This document shows positions 8,116-16,398 of a DNA stretch of 52,882 bases, in pieces. The position numbers were made by a program, and so were the translations under genes. Within the stretch, counting starts at the first letter, position 1, and the number at the start of each line of letters is the position of its first letter. Origin of the DNA: JAEZRQ01 sp049294415 (GTDB lineage: Bacteria > Patescibacteriota > Patescibacteriia > Patescibacteriales > UBA12465); NCBI GenBank assembly GCA_049294415.1, contig JBAQCS010000047.1:1-52882 (forward strand). The letters run 5' to 3'. The notes beneath the pieces were generated by a model. The model ran no database searches, was not told the origin of the DNA, and worked only from the letters and a program-made list of their open reading frames with translations.

Positions 8116-8802
8116 TTAAGCCTTCGCCGCAACGGCCTTATCAGAAACAGTTTTTTCAGTTTTTTCAGTCTTAGCAGACTTTTCAACTGGACGAAGGGAT
8201 CTTAAAGCAGAAATAACACAACGAGCATTATTTACTTTATTGTTAGTTCCCATTTGTTTGCAAGTTACATTCTTGATACCAGCTAATTCGAAAATAATAC
8301 GAGCTACGCCACCGGCAATAACACCGCGTCCTTTGCGAGCTGGTTTAAACAAAAGTTTAGCTGCACCTTCTTTAAAATGAAGTTCGTGAGTAATTGTTTC
8401 GTTAACAGAGTTCACTGTGATGATATCTTTTTTAGCTCTATTAACAGCTTTGTTAACGGCCATAGTTACATCAGCACCTTTACCAAGTCCAACGGCAACT
8501 TTACCCTTCTTATCGCCAATAGCAACACAAGCACGAAAATTCATTCTTTTACCACCAGCCATCACACGAGTAACACGAGCGATATCTAGAATGCGTTGTT
8601 CGAACTCATCACGCTTTTCTTCGCGACCACGATCACCACCACGGCGAGGACCACGAGATCCACCACCTTGATTACCGCCGCGTCCACCTCTTTGCCCGCC
8701 TCCATTATTAGAGCCGCCAAATAGATCTTTAGCAACGGTCGCAGCAGCTGAAGTTGCCTTCGCTGGCTGATTATTATTTTGAGCTTTTTTTTCTTCAGAC
8801 AT
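8116..8802 (-). CDS. rpsE: 30S ribosomal protein S5 (uS5) with RGG-rich N-terminal extension
   Basis: Small-subunit protein at the mRNA entry region, involved in decoding fidelity. The S5 core begins near residue 66 (EFEQRILDIARVTRVM) and includes GKVAVGLGKGADV and GRGVIAGG. The protein is 228 aa rather than about 165. The excess is a 65-residue N-terminal extension whose residues 29-62 are almost only Gly, Arg, Asn and Gln with RGG repeats (QRGGRGG, RGPRRGGDRG), plus an Ala/Lys-rich C-terminal tail. The extension is in frame and starts with the ATG at 8800-8802, so it is probably real. RGG segments usually bind RNA; a role here is inference. Confidence 0.95.
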   Translation of the reverse strand: MSEEKKAQNNNQPAKATSAAATVAKDLFGGSNNGGGQRGGRGGNQGGGSRGPRRGGDRGREEKRDEFEQRILDIARVTRVMAGGKRMNFRACVAIGDKKGKVAVGLGKGADVTMAVNKAVNRAKKDIITVNSVNETITHELHFKEGAAKLLFKPARKGRGVIAGGVARIIFELAGIKNVTCKQMGTNNKVNNARCVISALRSLRPVEKSAKTEKTEKTVSDKAVAAKA

Positions 8803-8825
8803 ATTGTATTAAAGCATTAAAAAAA

Positions 8826-9179
8826 TTAAAACTGTAGACCGCCTTCACGAGCGCCATCAGCTACCGCTTTTACACGGCCATGATACTTATAACAACCGCG
8901 ATCGAAAACAACAGCTGTGATATTCTTAGTTTTAGCCTTTTCAGCTAATAGTTTACCAAGTTCTAATGACTTGTCAGACTTAGCACCAGCGGATTTTAGT
9001 TCCTTAGTATGGGCGCTAACTAATGTCTGACTATTTTCGTCGTTGATAAGTTGCAAGAACATACCACGATTAGAACGGAAAACAGATAATCTAGGACGTG
9101 CTGCGGTGCCGCTTATTTTGGCACGAACGCGACCATGACGTCTATCTTGACGTGCGTTTTTTAATTTATTCTTATCCAT
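8826..9179 (-). CDS. rplR: 50S ribosomal protein L18 (uL18)
   Basis: Binds 5S rRNA with L5 in the central protuberance. The 117 residues have a basic N-terminus (DKNKLKNARQDRRHGRVRAK) followed by the L18 core RPRLSVFRSNRGMFLQLINDE, and end with the conserved FDRGCYKYHGRVKAVADGAREGGLQF region. Normal length and normal place between rplF and rpsE. Confidence 0.96.
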   Translation of the reverse strand: MDKNKLKNARQDRRHGRVRAKISGTAARPRLSVFRSNRGMFLQLINDENSQTLVSAHTKELKSAGAKSDKSLELGKLLAEKAKTKNITAVVFDRGCYKYHGRVKAVADGAREGGLQF

Positions 9180-9212
9180 ACTGTTTAATATTGTTTACAA
9201 ATTTTAGAATTT

Positions 9213-9758
9213 TTATTTGCCTTTAGCTGCTGATTTTCCAGCCTTTCTTCTGATAACTTCTTCAGCATATTTAACACCCTTACCTTTATAAGGTTCTGGT
9301 TTTCTAATCTTACGGATTTTAGCAGCCGTTTCGCCGATTAGTTTTTTATCAAATCCATTTAAAGTAATAACGTTACCTTCAACGATAGCGGTAATACCTT
9401 TTGGTAATTCAAAGACAACTGGGTGAGAAAAGCCTAAAGCCATATTCAGTGTGTTGCCACTGACATTAGCACGATAACCAACGCCATTAATTTCTAGCTT
9501 ACGAATAAAGCCAGTGGAAACGCCCTCAACCATGTTAGCAAATAAAGTGCGATAAAGACCCCACATTGCTCCTGCGTTCTTAGAACCATTTTCGTTAACA
9601 GCTACGATAATTTGACCTTCCTCAATACGAGGTAAAACATCAGCAGTAAAATCCTGTTGTAGTTCCCCTTTAGGACCTTTCACGGTCAAAACACGCCCGT
9701 TTAAAACAGCGCTGACTCCTGATGGTAAAATAATTGGTAATTTTCCTAAACGTGACAT
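9213..9758 (-). CDS. rplF: 50S ribosomal protein L6 (uL6)
   Basis: Large-subunit protein near the sarcin-ricin loop and factor-binding site. The 181 residues contain the two L6 repeats: SRLGKLPIILPSGV at the start, GVSTGFIRKLEINGVGYRA in the middle, and the C-terminal signature KIRKIRKPEPYKGKGVKY. The C-terminal tail is short and basic (RKAGKSAAKGK). Full length, in the usual spc order after rpsH. Confidence 0.97.
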   Translation of the reverse strand: MSRLGKLPIILPSGVSAVLNGRVLTVKGPKGELQQDFTADVLPRIEEGQIIVAVNENGSKNAGAMWGLYRTLFANMVEGVSTGFIRKLEINGVGYRANVSGNTLNMALGFSHPVVFELPKGITAIVEGNVITLNGFDKKLIGETAAKIRKIRKPEPYKGKGVKYAEEVIRRKAGKSAAKGK

Positions 9759-9776
9759 AATAGTTTATTTAACTAA

Positions 9777-10187
9777 TTAATAAATTTCACCGATAACTTC
9801 ACCGCCGATTTTCTGAGCTCTAGCTTCTTTATTGGTCATTAAACCTTTAGAAGTAGAAATGATAGCGATACCAAAGTTATTCAGGACTGTAGGGATATTG
9901 TCCTTGTCGACATAAACACGCAGACCTGGCTTGCTGACGCGATTAATCACGTCAATATGACTGCTACCATTTTTCTGGTATTTCAAGGAAATTTTCAATT
10001 GATCAAAACTGCTATGTCTAGCATTTAAACCACCAGCTACGATTTCCGCGTTTTTAATCCAGCCTTCTCTTTCCAATATTTTAGCGATCTCATATTTGAG
10101 TTTGCTCATTGGCATTAGGACTTCGGATTTTTTAACGGCAGAAGCGTTCCGGATGCGTGTGAACATATCTGCGATTGGATCTGTCAT
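9777..10187 (-). CDS. rpsH: 30S ribosomal protein S8 (uS8)
   Basis: Primary 16S rRNA-binding protein of the central domain; in E. coli it is the spc operon repressor. The 136 residues start TDPIADMFTRIRNA and end with the conserved GIAIISTSKGLMTNKEAR...GGEVIGEIY. No obvious S8-target hairpin around L5 was worked out here. The gap to rplF is 18 bases. Confidence 0.97.
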   Translation of the reverse strand: MTDPIADMFTRIRNASAVKKSEVLMPMSKLKYEIAKILEREGWIKNAEIVAGGLNARHSSFDQLKISLKYQKNGSSHIDVINRVSKPGLRVYVDKDNIPTVLNNFGIAIISTSKGLMTNKEARAQKIGGEVIGEIY

Positions 10188-10234
10188 AAAATTTATTTCT
10201 TTATTACTTTATTTACTAAATAATTGGTATCAAA

Positions 10235-10420
10235 TTACCAGCTTGATTTTTTAATACCTGGTAAATCACCATTATCTGCCAATTCCTTGAAACAGATGCG
10301 GCATAAACCGAAGTCACGAATGTAACCATGGTTACGACCACAACGCCAGCAACGGTTAATTTTTCGCGTTGTGAACTTTGGTTTTAGTTTTGCTTTGGCA
10401 ATTAATGCTTTTCTAGCCAT
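10235..10420 (-). CDS. rpsZ: 30S ribosomal protein S14, zinc type (uS14)
   Basis: Short, 61-aa zinc-binding S14 of the 30S head. The zinc ribbon reads CWRCGRNHGYIRDFGLCRIC in two C-x2-C pairs. The N-terminus (ARKALIAKAKLKPKF) and the C-terminal LPGIKKSSW match the C+ form. This form depends on zinc; no zinc-free paralogue is present in the window. Position between rplE and rpsH is canonical. Confidence 0.96.
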   Translation of the reverse strand: MARKALIAKAKLKPKFTTRKINRCWRCGRNHGYIRDFGLCRICFKELADNGDLPGIKKSSW

Positions 10421-10479
10421 ATATTCGTTATATCTACCTAATTTTTATCAGGCAAAAATTAATTACTTTACTAAATATT

Positions 10480-11016
10480 TTATTTCTTAAATGGAAAGCC
10501 GAATTGGTGAAAAAGTTCTAAACCTTCTTCACGATTCTTAGCAGAAGTAGCAATACAAATCTCTAAACCATAGATAGTATCAACATCCTCAGCTTTAATT
10601 TCTGGAAAACAGGAATAATCTTTAATACCGATAGTAATATTACCCTTGTCATCAACATTCTTATCACTGATACCGCGGAAATCGCGTACGCGTGGGAAAG
10701 TGATGTTAACTAATTTCTCAATGAAATCATACATGCGATGATCACGAATTGTTACCATAGCACCAATTGTCATTCCTTCACGAATTTTAAAAGCAGAAAT
10801 AGATTTCTTAGCTTTGGTTAAAACTACTTTTTGACCGCTGATTCTTGTTAAACCGCGTTCAACATTAGCTAAATATTCCTTTTCTTTAGAAAAGCGTCCA
10901 AAACCTACGTTTAAAACTACCTTTTCTAGGCGAGGAACATTGCGCTCATTCTTGTAGCCAAACTTTTCTTGAAGCTTTGGAATGATTTCTTTCTGATATT
11001 TTTCTTTTAATCTCAT
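10480..11016 (-). CDS. rplE: 50S ribosomal protein L5 (uL5)
   Basis: Binds 5S rRNA and bridges to the 30S head and P-site tRNA. I chose the ATG at 11014-11016, giving 178 aa starting MRLKEKYQKEIIPKLQEKFGY, the usual L5 N-terminus. The reading frame stays open upstream into rplX, but that stretch is not L5-like. Core landmarks are VPRLEKVVLNVGFGR, the GQKVVLTKAKKSISAFKIREG block and TFPRVRDFRGI. The gap to the rplX stop is 22 bases with the chosen start. Confidence 0.96.
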   Translation of the reverse strand: MRLKEKYQKEIIPKLQEKFGYKNERNVPRLEKVVLNVGFGRFSKEKEYLANVERGLTRISGQKVVLTKAKKSISAFKIREGMTIGAMVTIRDHRMYDFIEKLVNITFPRVRDFRGISDKNVDDKGNITIGIKDYSCFPEIKAEDVDTIYGLEICIATSAKNREEGLELFHQFGFPFKK

Positions 11017-11038
11017 AATATTGATCTTGTTAGATTGG

Positions 11039-11359
11039 TTACGCGATAATTTCCTTACACTTCTGGCAAGCACGATATTTCTTAGTCTTACCATTCTCTT
11101 CTACGACCTTATGACTAACTCTAGTAGCCTTGCCGCAAGCTGGGCAAATTAAAGCTACATTAGAAGCGTCAGTAAAAGAAGGAAATTCGATTCTTTGTCC
11201 TTTTTCACCTTCGCGTCTAGGGCGTAAGTGTTTAATCAAAAGATTTAAACCCTCAACACTGACCTTGCTTTCGCGAGGCAAAACTTGTAAGACTTTTCCG
11301 CTTTTTCCTTTGTCTTTGCCGGAAAGCATCTTGATTTTGTCATTTTTCTTGATATTCAT
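11039..11359 (-). CDS. rplX: 50S ribosomal protein L24 (uL24)
   Basis: Assembly initiator that binds the 5' end of 23S rRNA. The 106 residues carry the KOW motif near the N-terminus (KLSGKDKGKSGKVLQVLP-like, read as KMLSGKDKGKSGKVLQV) and the C-terminal L24 zinc ribbon as CPAC...CQKC, which keeps four cysteines. Normal length, between rplN and rplE. Confidence 0.96.
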   Translation of the reverse strand: MNIKKNDKIKMLSGKDKGKSGKVLQVLPRESKVSVEGLNLLIKHLRPRREGEKGQRIEFPSFTDASNVALICPACGKATRVSHKVVEENGKTKKYRACQKCKEIIA

Positions 11360-11386
11360 AAACTTGATTTATTTATCTTAAAAATA

Positions 11387-11761
11387 TTAGAGCACTTCAG
11401 GAGCTAAAGAGGCAATCTTTACAAATCCAGCGCGTCTAACTTCACGAGCAACTGGTCCAAAAATTCTAGAACCTTTAGGATCCTTCTTATCTTTATCAGT
11501 GATAATTACGCAAGCGTTATCATCAAAGCGTAAATAAGAACCATCGGCACGGCGAATTTCTTTTTTAGTGCGGACAATAACAGCCTTAACAACATCACCT
11601 TTTTTAATAGGAGCGTGTGGAGCAGCACTTTTAACTGAAGCAACGATAATGTCACCAACATGAGCATATCTTTTGCGGTAACCGCCTAATACTCTGATGC
11701 ACATCACATTTTTAGCCCCGGAGTTGTCGGCTGCTTTCATTATGGATTGAACTTGAATCAT
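11387..11761 (-). CDS. rplN: 50S ribosomal protein L14 (uL14)
   Basis: Interface protein that contacts 16S rRNA helix 14 and is the docking site for silencing factor RsfS. The 124 residues begin MIQVQSIMKAADNSGAK, include the GDVVKAVIVRTKKEIRR block and end IASLAPEVL, all characteristic. Essentially no extension, unlike several neighbours. Confidence 0.97.
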   Translation of the reverse strand: MIQVQSIMKAADNSGAKNVMCIRVLGGYRKRYAHVGDIIVASVKSAAPHAPIKKGDVVKAVIVRTKKEIRRADGSYLRFDDNACVIITDKDKKDPKGSRIFGPVAREVRRAGFVKIASLAPEVL

Positions 11762-11801
11762 ACTTTTAGTCTAATTTATAGGCTTCAAAAGAAGCTAAAA
11801 C

Positions 11802-12128
11802 TTATTTAACAACTCTCCAGCGCTTATCACGACTCATAGGACGGCAACCGATGAAACTTACTTTATCGCCAGTCTTATATTCATTCTTTTCATCATGAAC
11901 TTTGTACTTAGCAGAAGCAGTATATCTCTTCTTGTACTTTGGGTGAATTTTTACGCTTTCGACCTTAACGACAATAGTTTTGTCGCCTTTATCAGAGACA
12001 ACGATGCCAGAAAATTTCTTACGAATAACTTCCTTAACAACTTTTGTCACAGGAGTAACTACTCTTTTAGCCTTAGGGGCCTTAGGTGTAGCTGGCACTT
12101 CCTTTTTGATTGTTTTTTTATCGGCCAT
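11802..12128 (-). CDS. rpsQ: 30S ribosomal protein S17 (uS17) with N-terminal extension
   Basis: Early-binding protein of the 30S body. The OB-fold core starts near residue 36 (RKKFSGIVVSDKGDKTIVVKVE) and includes HPKYKKRYTASAKYKVHDE. The protein is 108 aa instead of about 85, because of an added 35-residue lysine/proline/valine-rich N-terminus (KKEVPATPKAPKAKR). The start ATG (12126-12128) lies 11 bases past rpmC, leaving no better alternative at the core boundary. Confidence 0.95.
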   Translation of the reverse strand: MADKKTIKKEVPATPKAPKAKRVVTPVTKVVKEVIRKKFSGIVVSDKGDKTIVVKVESVKIHPKYKKRYTASAKYKVHDEKNEYKTGDKVSFIGCRPMSRDKRWRVVK

Positions 12129-12139
12129 ATTTCTTAAAA

Positions 12140-12328
12140 TTAATCTTTCTTATTATTTAATAAGGTTAAGATGCGAGCAATACCTTGCTTTAACTCTCTA
12201 ATAGAACGAACGTTTTTCAACTGTTTATTAGAATCTTTAAAGCGCAATTCACGCAATCTTTCCTGGGACTCAACCAGAAGCTTGGACAGCTCGGCTGGAG
12301 TCTTGGTTAAAAGTTCTTTGATGTCCAT
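12140..12328 (-). CDS. rpmC: 50S ribosomal protein L29 (uL29)
   Basis: Small two-helix protein at the polypeptide exit tunnel, close to the signal recognition particle docking site. The 62 residues (MDIKELLTKTPAELSKLL..., RELRFKDSNKQLKNVRSIRELKQGIARILT) match the family closely. It lies 14 bases after rplP and 11 bases before rpsQ, as usual. Confidence 0.95.
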   Translation of the reverse strand: MDIKELLTKTPAELSKLLVESQERLRELRFKDSNKQLKNVRSIRELKQGIARILTLLNNKKD

Positions 12329-12342
12329 ATTTTTTAAACTGA

Positions 12343-12756
12343 TTAAACGTTATTTTTGGTAACAAAAGCGCACTTTAAAGGTAATTTGTGAGCAGCAAGT
12401 AACATAGCTGTTTGAGCGGTTGCTTCATCTAGTCCTTCCATTTCAAACATCACAGTTCCTGGCTTAACAATAGCTACATAGTAATCAACAGCACCTTTAC
12501 CTTTACCCATAGGTAGTTCCCCACCATGAGCTGTAACTGGTTTATCCGGAAAGATACGAATCCAAATTTTACCACCTTTCTTCACGTATTTAGTCATCAC
12601 GCGACGAGCAGCTTCAATCTGACGAGAATTAACCCAGCAAGCAGTAGTCGCTTTTAAGCCATAGCTACCAAAAGCTACAGTTAACATACGACTGGCCTTT
12701 CCGCCGCGTCTTCTCTTATGATCTTTACGGTATTTAGTTTTTTTAGGCATTAACAT
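12343..12756 (-). CDS. rplP: 50S ribosomal protein L16 (uL16)
   Basis: Late-assembling protein near the A-site tRNA and peptidyl transferase centre. The 137 residues begin MLMPKKTKYRKDHKRRRGG; both Met1 and Met3 are possible starts, with Met1 preferred because L16 usually starts two residues before the MPK/QPK block. The core includes KGGKIWIRIFPDKPVTAHGGELPMGKGKG in two parts, with the conserved region around the hydroxylated Arg of other bacteria (KPVTAHGGE-like). Confidence 0.96.
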   Translation of the reverse strand: MLMPKKTKYRKDHKRRRGGKASRMLTVAFGSYGLKATTACWVNSRQIEAARRVMTKYVKKGGKIWIRIFPDKPVTAHGGELPMGKGKGAVDYYVAIVKPGTVMFEMEGLDEATAQTAMLLAAHKLPLKCAFVTKNNV

Positions 12757-12794
12757 ATATATCGTGGAATATTAATTATTCAAAGGGTAAGAAA

Positions 12795-13472
12795 TTAACG
12801 AGCACTTTTCCAAGTCTCTTCTTTTTCTTTTTCAAAAACTTCCCCCTTATAAATCCAAACCTTGATGCCAATAGCACCAAAAGCGGTATGAGCAGCGCCG
12901 CGAGCATAATCAATGTCAGCGCGCAAAGTGTTAAGAGGTACTCTGCCCCAAACTAATTTTTCAGTACGGGCAATTTCAGCACCATTTAAACGACCGCCAA
13001 TAACCACCTTAACACCTAAAGCACCAGAACGTTCAACGCGAGAAATTGCTTGCTTCATAACCTTACGGAAAGGAACGCGTTTTTCAATTTCTAAAGTCAT
13101 TGATTGTACAGCGATTTGAGCTGATAAGCCTGGTCGGCTAACTTCTTTAATGTTTAAAGTAATTTCACCCATTCTAAAGTTCTTTAAGAATTTAGTATGA
13201 ATTTTTTTCTTTAATTCTTCTACACCATTACCACCGCGACCGATTAAAAGTCCTGGTTTAGCAGTCCATAAATCAATTTGGATGCGGTTAATGCTGCGAA
13301 TGATTTCAACCTTATCGACACCGGCCTCTTTGAATTCTTTGATGAAAAAACGACGTACTGAAATGTCTTGAGCGACATTTTTAATATAAGTTTTTCCACT
13401 TTCAAACCAAATCGAATCCCAGCTCTTGGTAATTCCCATTCTAAATATTTTTGGATTTACTTTTTTGCCCAT
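12795..13472 (-). CDS. rpsC: 30S ribosomal protein S3 (uS3)
   Basis: mRNA entry-site protein with helicase-like function. The 225 residues start MGKKVNPKIFRMGITKSWDS. The KH domain has the GRGGNGVEELKKKI loop, and the C-terminal domain contains KQAISRVERSGALGVKVVIGGRLNGAEIAR. Slightly short at the C-terminus compared with many bacteria, ending EKEEETWKSAR. Usual place between rplV and rplP. Confidence 0.96.
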   Translation of the reverse strand: MGKKVNPKIFRMGITKSWDSIWFESGKTYIKNVAQDISVRRFFIKEFKEAGVDKVEIIRSINRIQIDLWTAKPGLLIGRGGNGVEELKKKIHTKFLKNFRMGEITLNIKEVSRPGLSAQIAVQSMTLEIEKRVPFRKVMKQAISRVERSGALGVKVVIGGRLNGAEIARTEKLVWGRVPLNTLRADIDYARGAAHTAFGAIGIKVWIYKGEVFEKEKEETWKSAR

Positions 13473-13507
13473 AGTATAGCGTGTTACAAAATTAAGTATA
13501 TGAAAGA

Positions 13508-14059
13508 TTAACTACCGACTTTGCGGTTAAAAACCTTAGAAGCAAAACCTTTTTCTGGAGCATCGGATTTGGTTTTAGCTTTAGACTTCACTGAAGCAGA
13601 TGCCTCAGTACCCTTATTGGTTTTTTTAGCAGTTTTGACGGTTTGTTTTTCAGCTTCTTTGGATAAATCTTCTAATTTAACTGGTGCTTCAGCTTTAACA
13701 ACTTTCTTTTCATGTTTTCCGCTATCAACTAATTCGCCTAGAGTAACCTGTACATGAGCACCGCGTTTTCTGATAACAGTAGCGCGACCATGAGCCTTAG
13801 GCATCCAGCGTTTTAAGGTTGTTCCTTCATCAGAACGAATTTCCTTAATAAATAAGTTGTTGCGATCAACACCGTAAGTGTTAACACCGTTAGCAATTGC
13901 TGATTCAATCATTTTAATAACTGGGTCAGTTGCTTTCTTATTGGTAAATTTGAGTTGAGCTAAAGCCTTGTCAACTGGCATTTTGCGCACCAAATCAATC
14001 ACTAGGCGCACCTTGCGAGGAGACATTCTCAAATCATTAATACTAGCTTTAATTTCCAT
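13508..14059 (-). CDS. rplV: 50S ribosomal protein L22 (uL22) with C-terminal tail
   Basis: Tunnel-lining protein whose hairpin contacts nascent chains. The core (residues 1-112) reads ASINDLRMSPRKVRLVIDLVR through LKRWMPKAHGRATVIRKRGAH and VQVTLGEL. It is followed by about 70 extra residues of low complexity, rich in Lys, Ala, Glu and Ser (KKTNKGTEASASVKSKAK and similar). L22 is normally about 110 aa. The tail should project from the ribosome surface near the exit, but its role is unknown. Confidence 0.95.
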   Translation of the reverse strand: MEIKASINDLRMSPRKVRLVIDLVRKMPVDKALAQLKFTNKKATDPVIKMIESAIANGVNTYGVDRNNLFIKEIRSDEGTTLKRWMPKAHGRATVIRKRGAHVQVTLGELVDSGKHEKKVVKAEAPVKLEDLSKEAEKQTVKTAKKTNKGTEASASVKSKAKTKSDAPEKGFASKVFNRKVGS

Positions 14060-14081
14060 AAATTTTTGAACTTAATGCTTC

Positions 14082-14366
14082 TTATTTACTTTTAGCTTGA
14101 GCCTTAGCTACCTTACCGCCGTGTGAAATAAATTTACGAGTTGGAGCAAATTCACCTAAACAATGTCCAACCATGTTCTCCACTACGTAAACTGGTAAGT
14201 GGGTCTTGCCGTTATGGACAGCAATAGTGATACCAACCATTTCAGGAGTGATAGAGCAAGCGCGATCCCAAACTTTGATAACAGTTTTTTCGCCAGGTTT
14301 CAAAGCCTGAACTTTTTTCAGGATGCGAGCATTGACGTATGGTCCTTTTTTCAAACTTCTCGACAT
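14082..14366 (-). CDS. rpsS: 30S ribosomal protein S19 (uS19)
   Basis: 30S head protein that bridges to the 50S central protuberance. The 94 residues start SRSLKKGPYVNARILKKV and carry the conserved AVHNGKTHLPVYVVENMVGHCLGEFAPTR in two blocks and FISHGGKVAK. Normal length. It lies 20 bases after rplB. Confidence 0.97.
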   Translation of the reverse strand: MSRSLKKGPYVNARILKKVQALKPGEKTVIKVWDRACSITPEMVGITIAVHNGKTHLPVYVVENMVGHCLGEFAPTRKFISHGGKVAKAQAKSK

Positions 14367-14386
14367 AGTATTTATTGCTTAAATAA

Positions 14387-15223
14387 TTATTTTCTCTTAG
14401 CTCTTCCTTTGATGATGAGCTTATTAGAAGACTTTTTCTTTCTAGTCTTAACACCGTAGGCTTTCTTACCCCATTTAGTCTTAGGGAAACGTAAACCAAT
14501 TGATTGGTTACCTTCACCACCACCATGAGGGTGATCATTAGGATTCATGGCAGTACCACGGACTGTTGGGCGAATACCAAGTAAACGGCTGCGACCAGCT
14601 TTACCTAATTTCATGTGACGATCATCAGGATTACTAGCTTGACCAACTGTACATAGACAGTCTTTCTTCACCAAGCGAATTTCACCTGATGGAAGTTTAA
14701 TCTGAGCATACTTCCCTTCAACGCCCATGACATTAGCACTATTACCAGCTCCTCTGGCAATTTTAGCACCGCGTCCTGGATCTAATTCAATATTATAAAT
14801 TGCAACACCAGCCGGAATAAACTTCACAGGCATAGCGTTACCGTTTTTAATTTCTACTAACTCTTTAGAGCTAACAATTTTATCACCAACTTTTAGGCCA
14901 ACTGAAGAAACAATATATCTCTTTTCACCATCAGCATAGTTTAAAAGGGCAATTCTAGCACCGCGTCCTGGATCGTATTCAATAGAAGCAACTGTGGCTG
15001 GAACGCCATATTTGTCGCGTTTGAAGTCGATTAGACGAATGAAGCGCTTAACACCGCCGCCTTTATGTCTAGTTGTGATTTTACCAGAGCTATTTCTTCC
15101 GCCAGTTTTCTTTTTGATAACAATCAAAGATTTTTCCGGTTTACTTTTAGTTAAATCGGCGAAATCGTCGAAGGTAGCATGTCTGCGGCCAGGAGTGGTT
15201 GGTTTTACTTTTTTGATTCCCAT
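14387..15223 (-). CDS. rplB: 50S ribosomal protein L2 (uL2)
   Basis: Needed for subunit joining and peptidyl transferase centre assembly. The 278 residues show GGRNSSGKITTRHKGGGVKR at the N-terminus, two DPGRGA repeats in the middle, and the C-terminal signature NPNDHPHGGGEGN containing the histidine tied to peptidyl transferase function, ending with a basic GRAKRK tail. Full length and canonical position after rplW. Confidence 0.97.
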   Translation of the reverse strand: MGIKKVKPTTPGRRHATFDDFADLTKSKPEKSLIVIKKKTGGRNSSGKITTRHKGGGVKRFIRLIDFKRDKYGVPATVASIEYDPGRGARIALLNYADGEKRYIVSSVGLKVGDKIVSSKELVEIKNGNAMPVKFIPAGVAIYNIELDPGRGAKIARGAGNSANVMGVEGKYAQIKLPSGEIRLVKKDCLCTVGQASNPDDRHMKLGKAGRSRLLGIRPTVRGTAMNPNDHPHGGGEGNQSIGLRFPKTKWGKKAYGVKTRKKKSSNKLIIKGRAKRK

Positions 15224-15254
15224 AGGTATGTTGCTAAAGTTTCAAAATTATTTT

Positions 15255-15719
15255 TTAAACGCCTTCGTAAATCTGGATACTGTCACCTTTCTTCAAAGTA
15301 ACAATGGCCTTCTTTACATCACTGCGTTTTCCCTTAATACGTCCGCGAGAAACAGCTTTACCTTTAACGCAAACAATATTAACAGAAACTGGTTTTACAC
15401 CGTAAACGGCAGTAATTGCTTTAGCTACTTCCACTTTATTGGAATTAGCAGATACTACGAAAACATATTTATTTAAAGCGCCGAAATTAGCAGCTTTTTC
15501 TGTAACTAGTGGTTTAACTAAAACGCGGTGAGCACCTACAAATTTAGTAGCAGTAGATTTTTTAACGCTAGAATTTTCAGTACCAGCATATAAATCATCC
15601 ATTTTAGCTACTTTAGGAGTAGCTTTTACTGCAGCTTTTTTAGGAGCAGGAGCTTTTTTAGCTGTAGCTTTTTTAGCATCAGCCGCATCTTTTGTCATTT
15701 TATTTCCAAATATAGCCAT
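15255..15719 (-). CDS. rplW: 50S ribosomal protein L23 (uL23) with Ala/Lys N-terminal extension
   Basis: Exit-tunnel protein that docks trigger factor and SRP. The L23 core starts near residue 63 (AHRVLVKPLVTEKAANFG) and runs to the end with NKYVFVVSANSNKVEVAKAI. The first 60 residues form an Ala/Lys/Pro-rich extension resembling histone H1 tails (KKATAKKAPAPKKAAVKA). L23 is normally about 95 aa, here 154. The ATG at 15717-15719 is 11 bases after rplD. Confidence 0.95.
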   Translation of the reverse strand: MAIFGNKMTKDAADAKKATAKKAPAPKKAAVKATPKVAKMDDLYAGTENSSVKKSTATKFVGAHRVLVKPLVTEKAANFGALNKYVFVVSANSNKVEVAKAITAVYGVKPVSVNIVCVKGKAVSRGRIKGKRSDVKKAIVTLKKGDSIQIYEGV

Positions 15720-15730
15720 ATTGATATCGA

Positions 15731-16372
15731 TTATTTATATCTCTCTTCCAAGATTTTAACCGCTGCTTCAGTAAGCATTAGGTTCTTATACTTGATAAGA
15801 TCGACGACATTGATGTTTTCCAAGTTGATTATTTCAACACCTTTCAAATTACGAGCTGAATATCTTACTTTTTCATCCTTAGATTCATTAATAACTAAGA
15901 TGTTGCGTCTGTCTGTGTTTAAAACTTTTGTTTCACAAGCAAGTAAAATTTCATTAAATTGCTTAGTTTTAAATTCAGTCATTTGTAAAGCGTCTAAGAT
16001 AACTAGGTTATTGTTAGCAGCTTTATCGGATAAGGCCATAAAAATTGCCTTTTGCTTCATCTTTTTGTTAATTTTCTTGGAGAAATTTCTGTCGCTGGTT
16101 GGACCAAAAGTCACACCACCACCGATCCAAATTGGAGAACGAGAAGAACCAACACGAGCGCGACCAGTACCTTTTTGTTTCCAAGGTTTTTTACCACCAC
16201 CTCTAACCTCACTGCGGTCTTTAGTGTCAGCTAAAACTTGACGTTCATTAGCCATCTGAGCAACAACTGCTTGATGTAATAATTCTGGATTAGTTTTAAC
16301 GCCAAAAATCTTGTCGGATAATTCTAGGTCGTGAGCGAATTCAGCTGATTGATTGTAAACTTTTATTTTCAT
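15731..16372 (-). CDS. rplD: 50S ribosomal protein L4 (uL4)
   Basis: Assembly protein that lines the exit tunnel; in E. coli it represses the S10 operon by binding the mRNA leader. The 213 residues hold the long tunnel loop with RSEVRGGGKKPWKQKGTGRARVG in parts and SRSPIWIGGGVTFGP, and end with TEAAVKILEERYK. Full length. A leader with a terminator-like hairpin lies upstream of rplC, and L4 would be a natural candidate regulator of it, although that is inference. Confidence 0.96.
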   Translation of the reverse strand: MKIKVYNQSAEFAHDLELSDKIFGVKTNPELLHQAVVAQMANERQVLADTKDRSEVRGGGKKPWKQKGTGRARVGSSRSPIWIGGGVTFGPTSDRNFSKKINKKMKQKAIFMALSDKAANNNLVILDALQMTEFKTKQFNEILLACETKVLNTDRRNILVINESKDEKVRYSARNLKGVEIINLENINVVDLIKYKNLMLTEAAVKILEERYK

Positions 16373-16398
16373 AGTTTTTCACTTAAATGTTCAAACTT

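Noticed and set aside
8417..8671. Plus-strand open frame rich in Pro and Arg opposite rpsE
   Set aside because: It is the mirror of the RGG-coding stretch of S5 and shows no promoter, ribosome-binding site or known motif.
11017..11094. Longer N-terminus for L5 overlapping rplX
   Set aside because: The added residues are read from the 3' end of rplX and are not L5-like.
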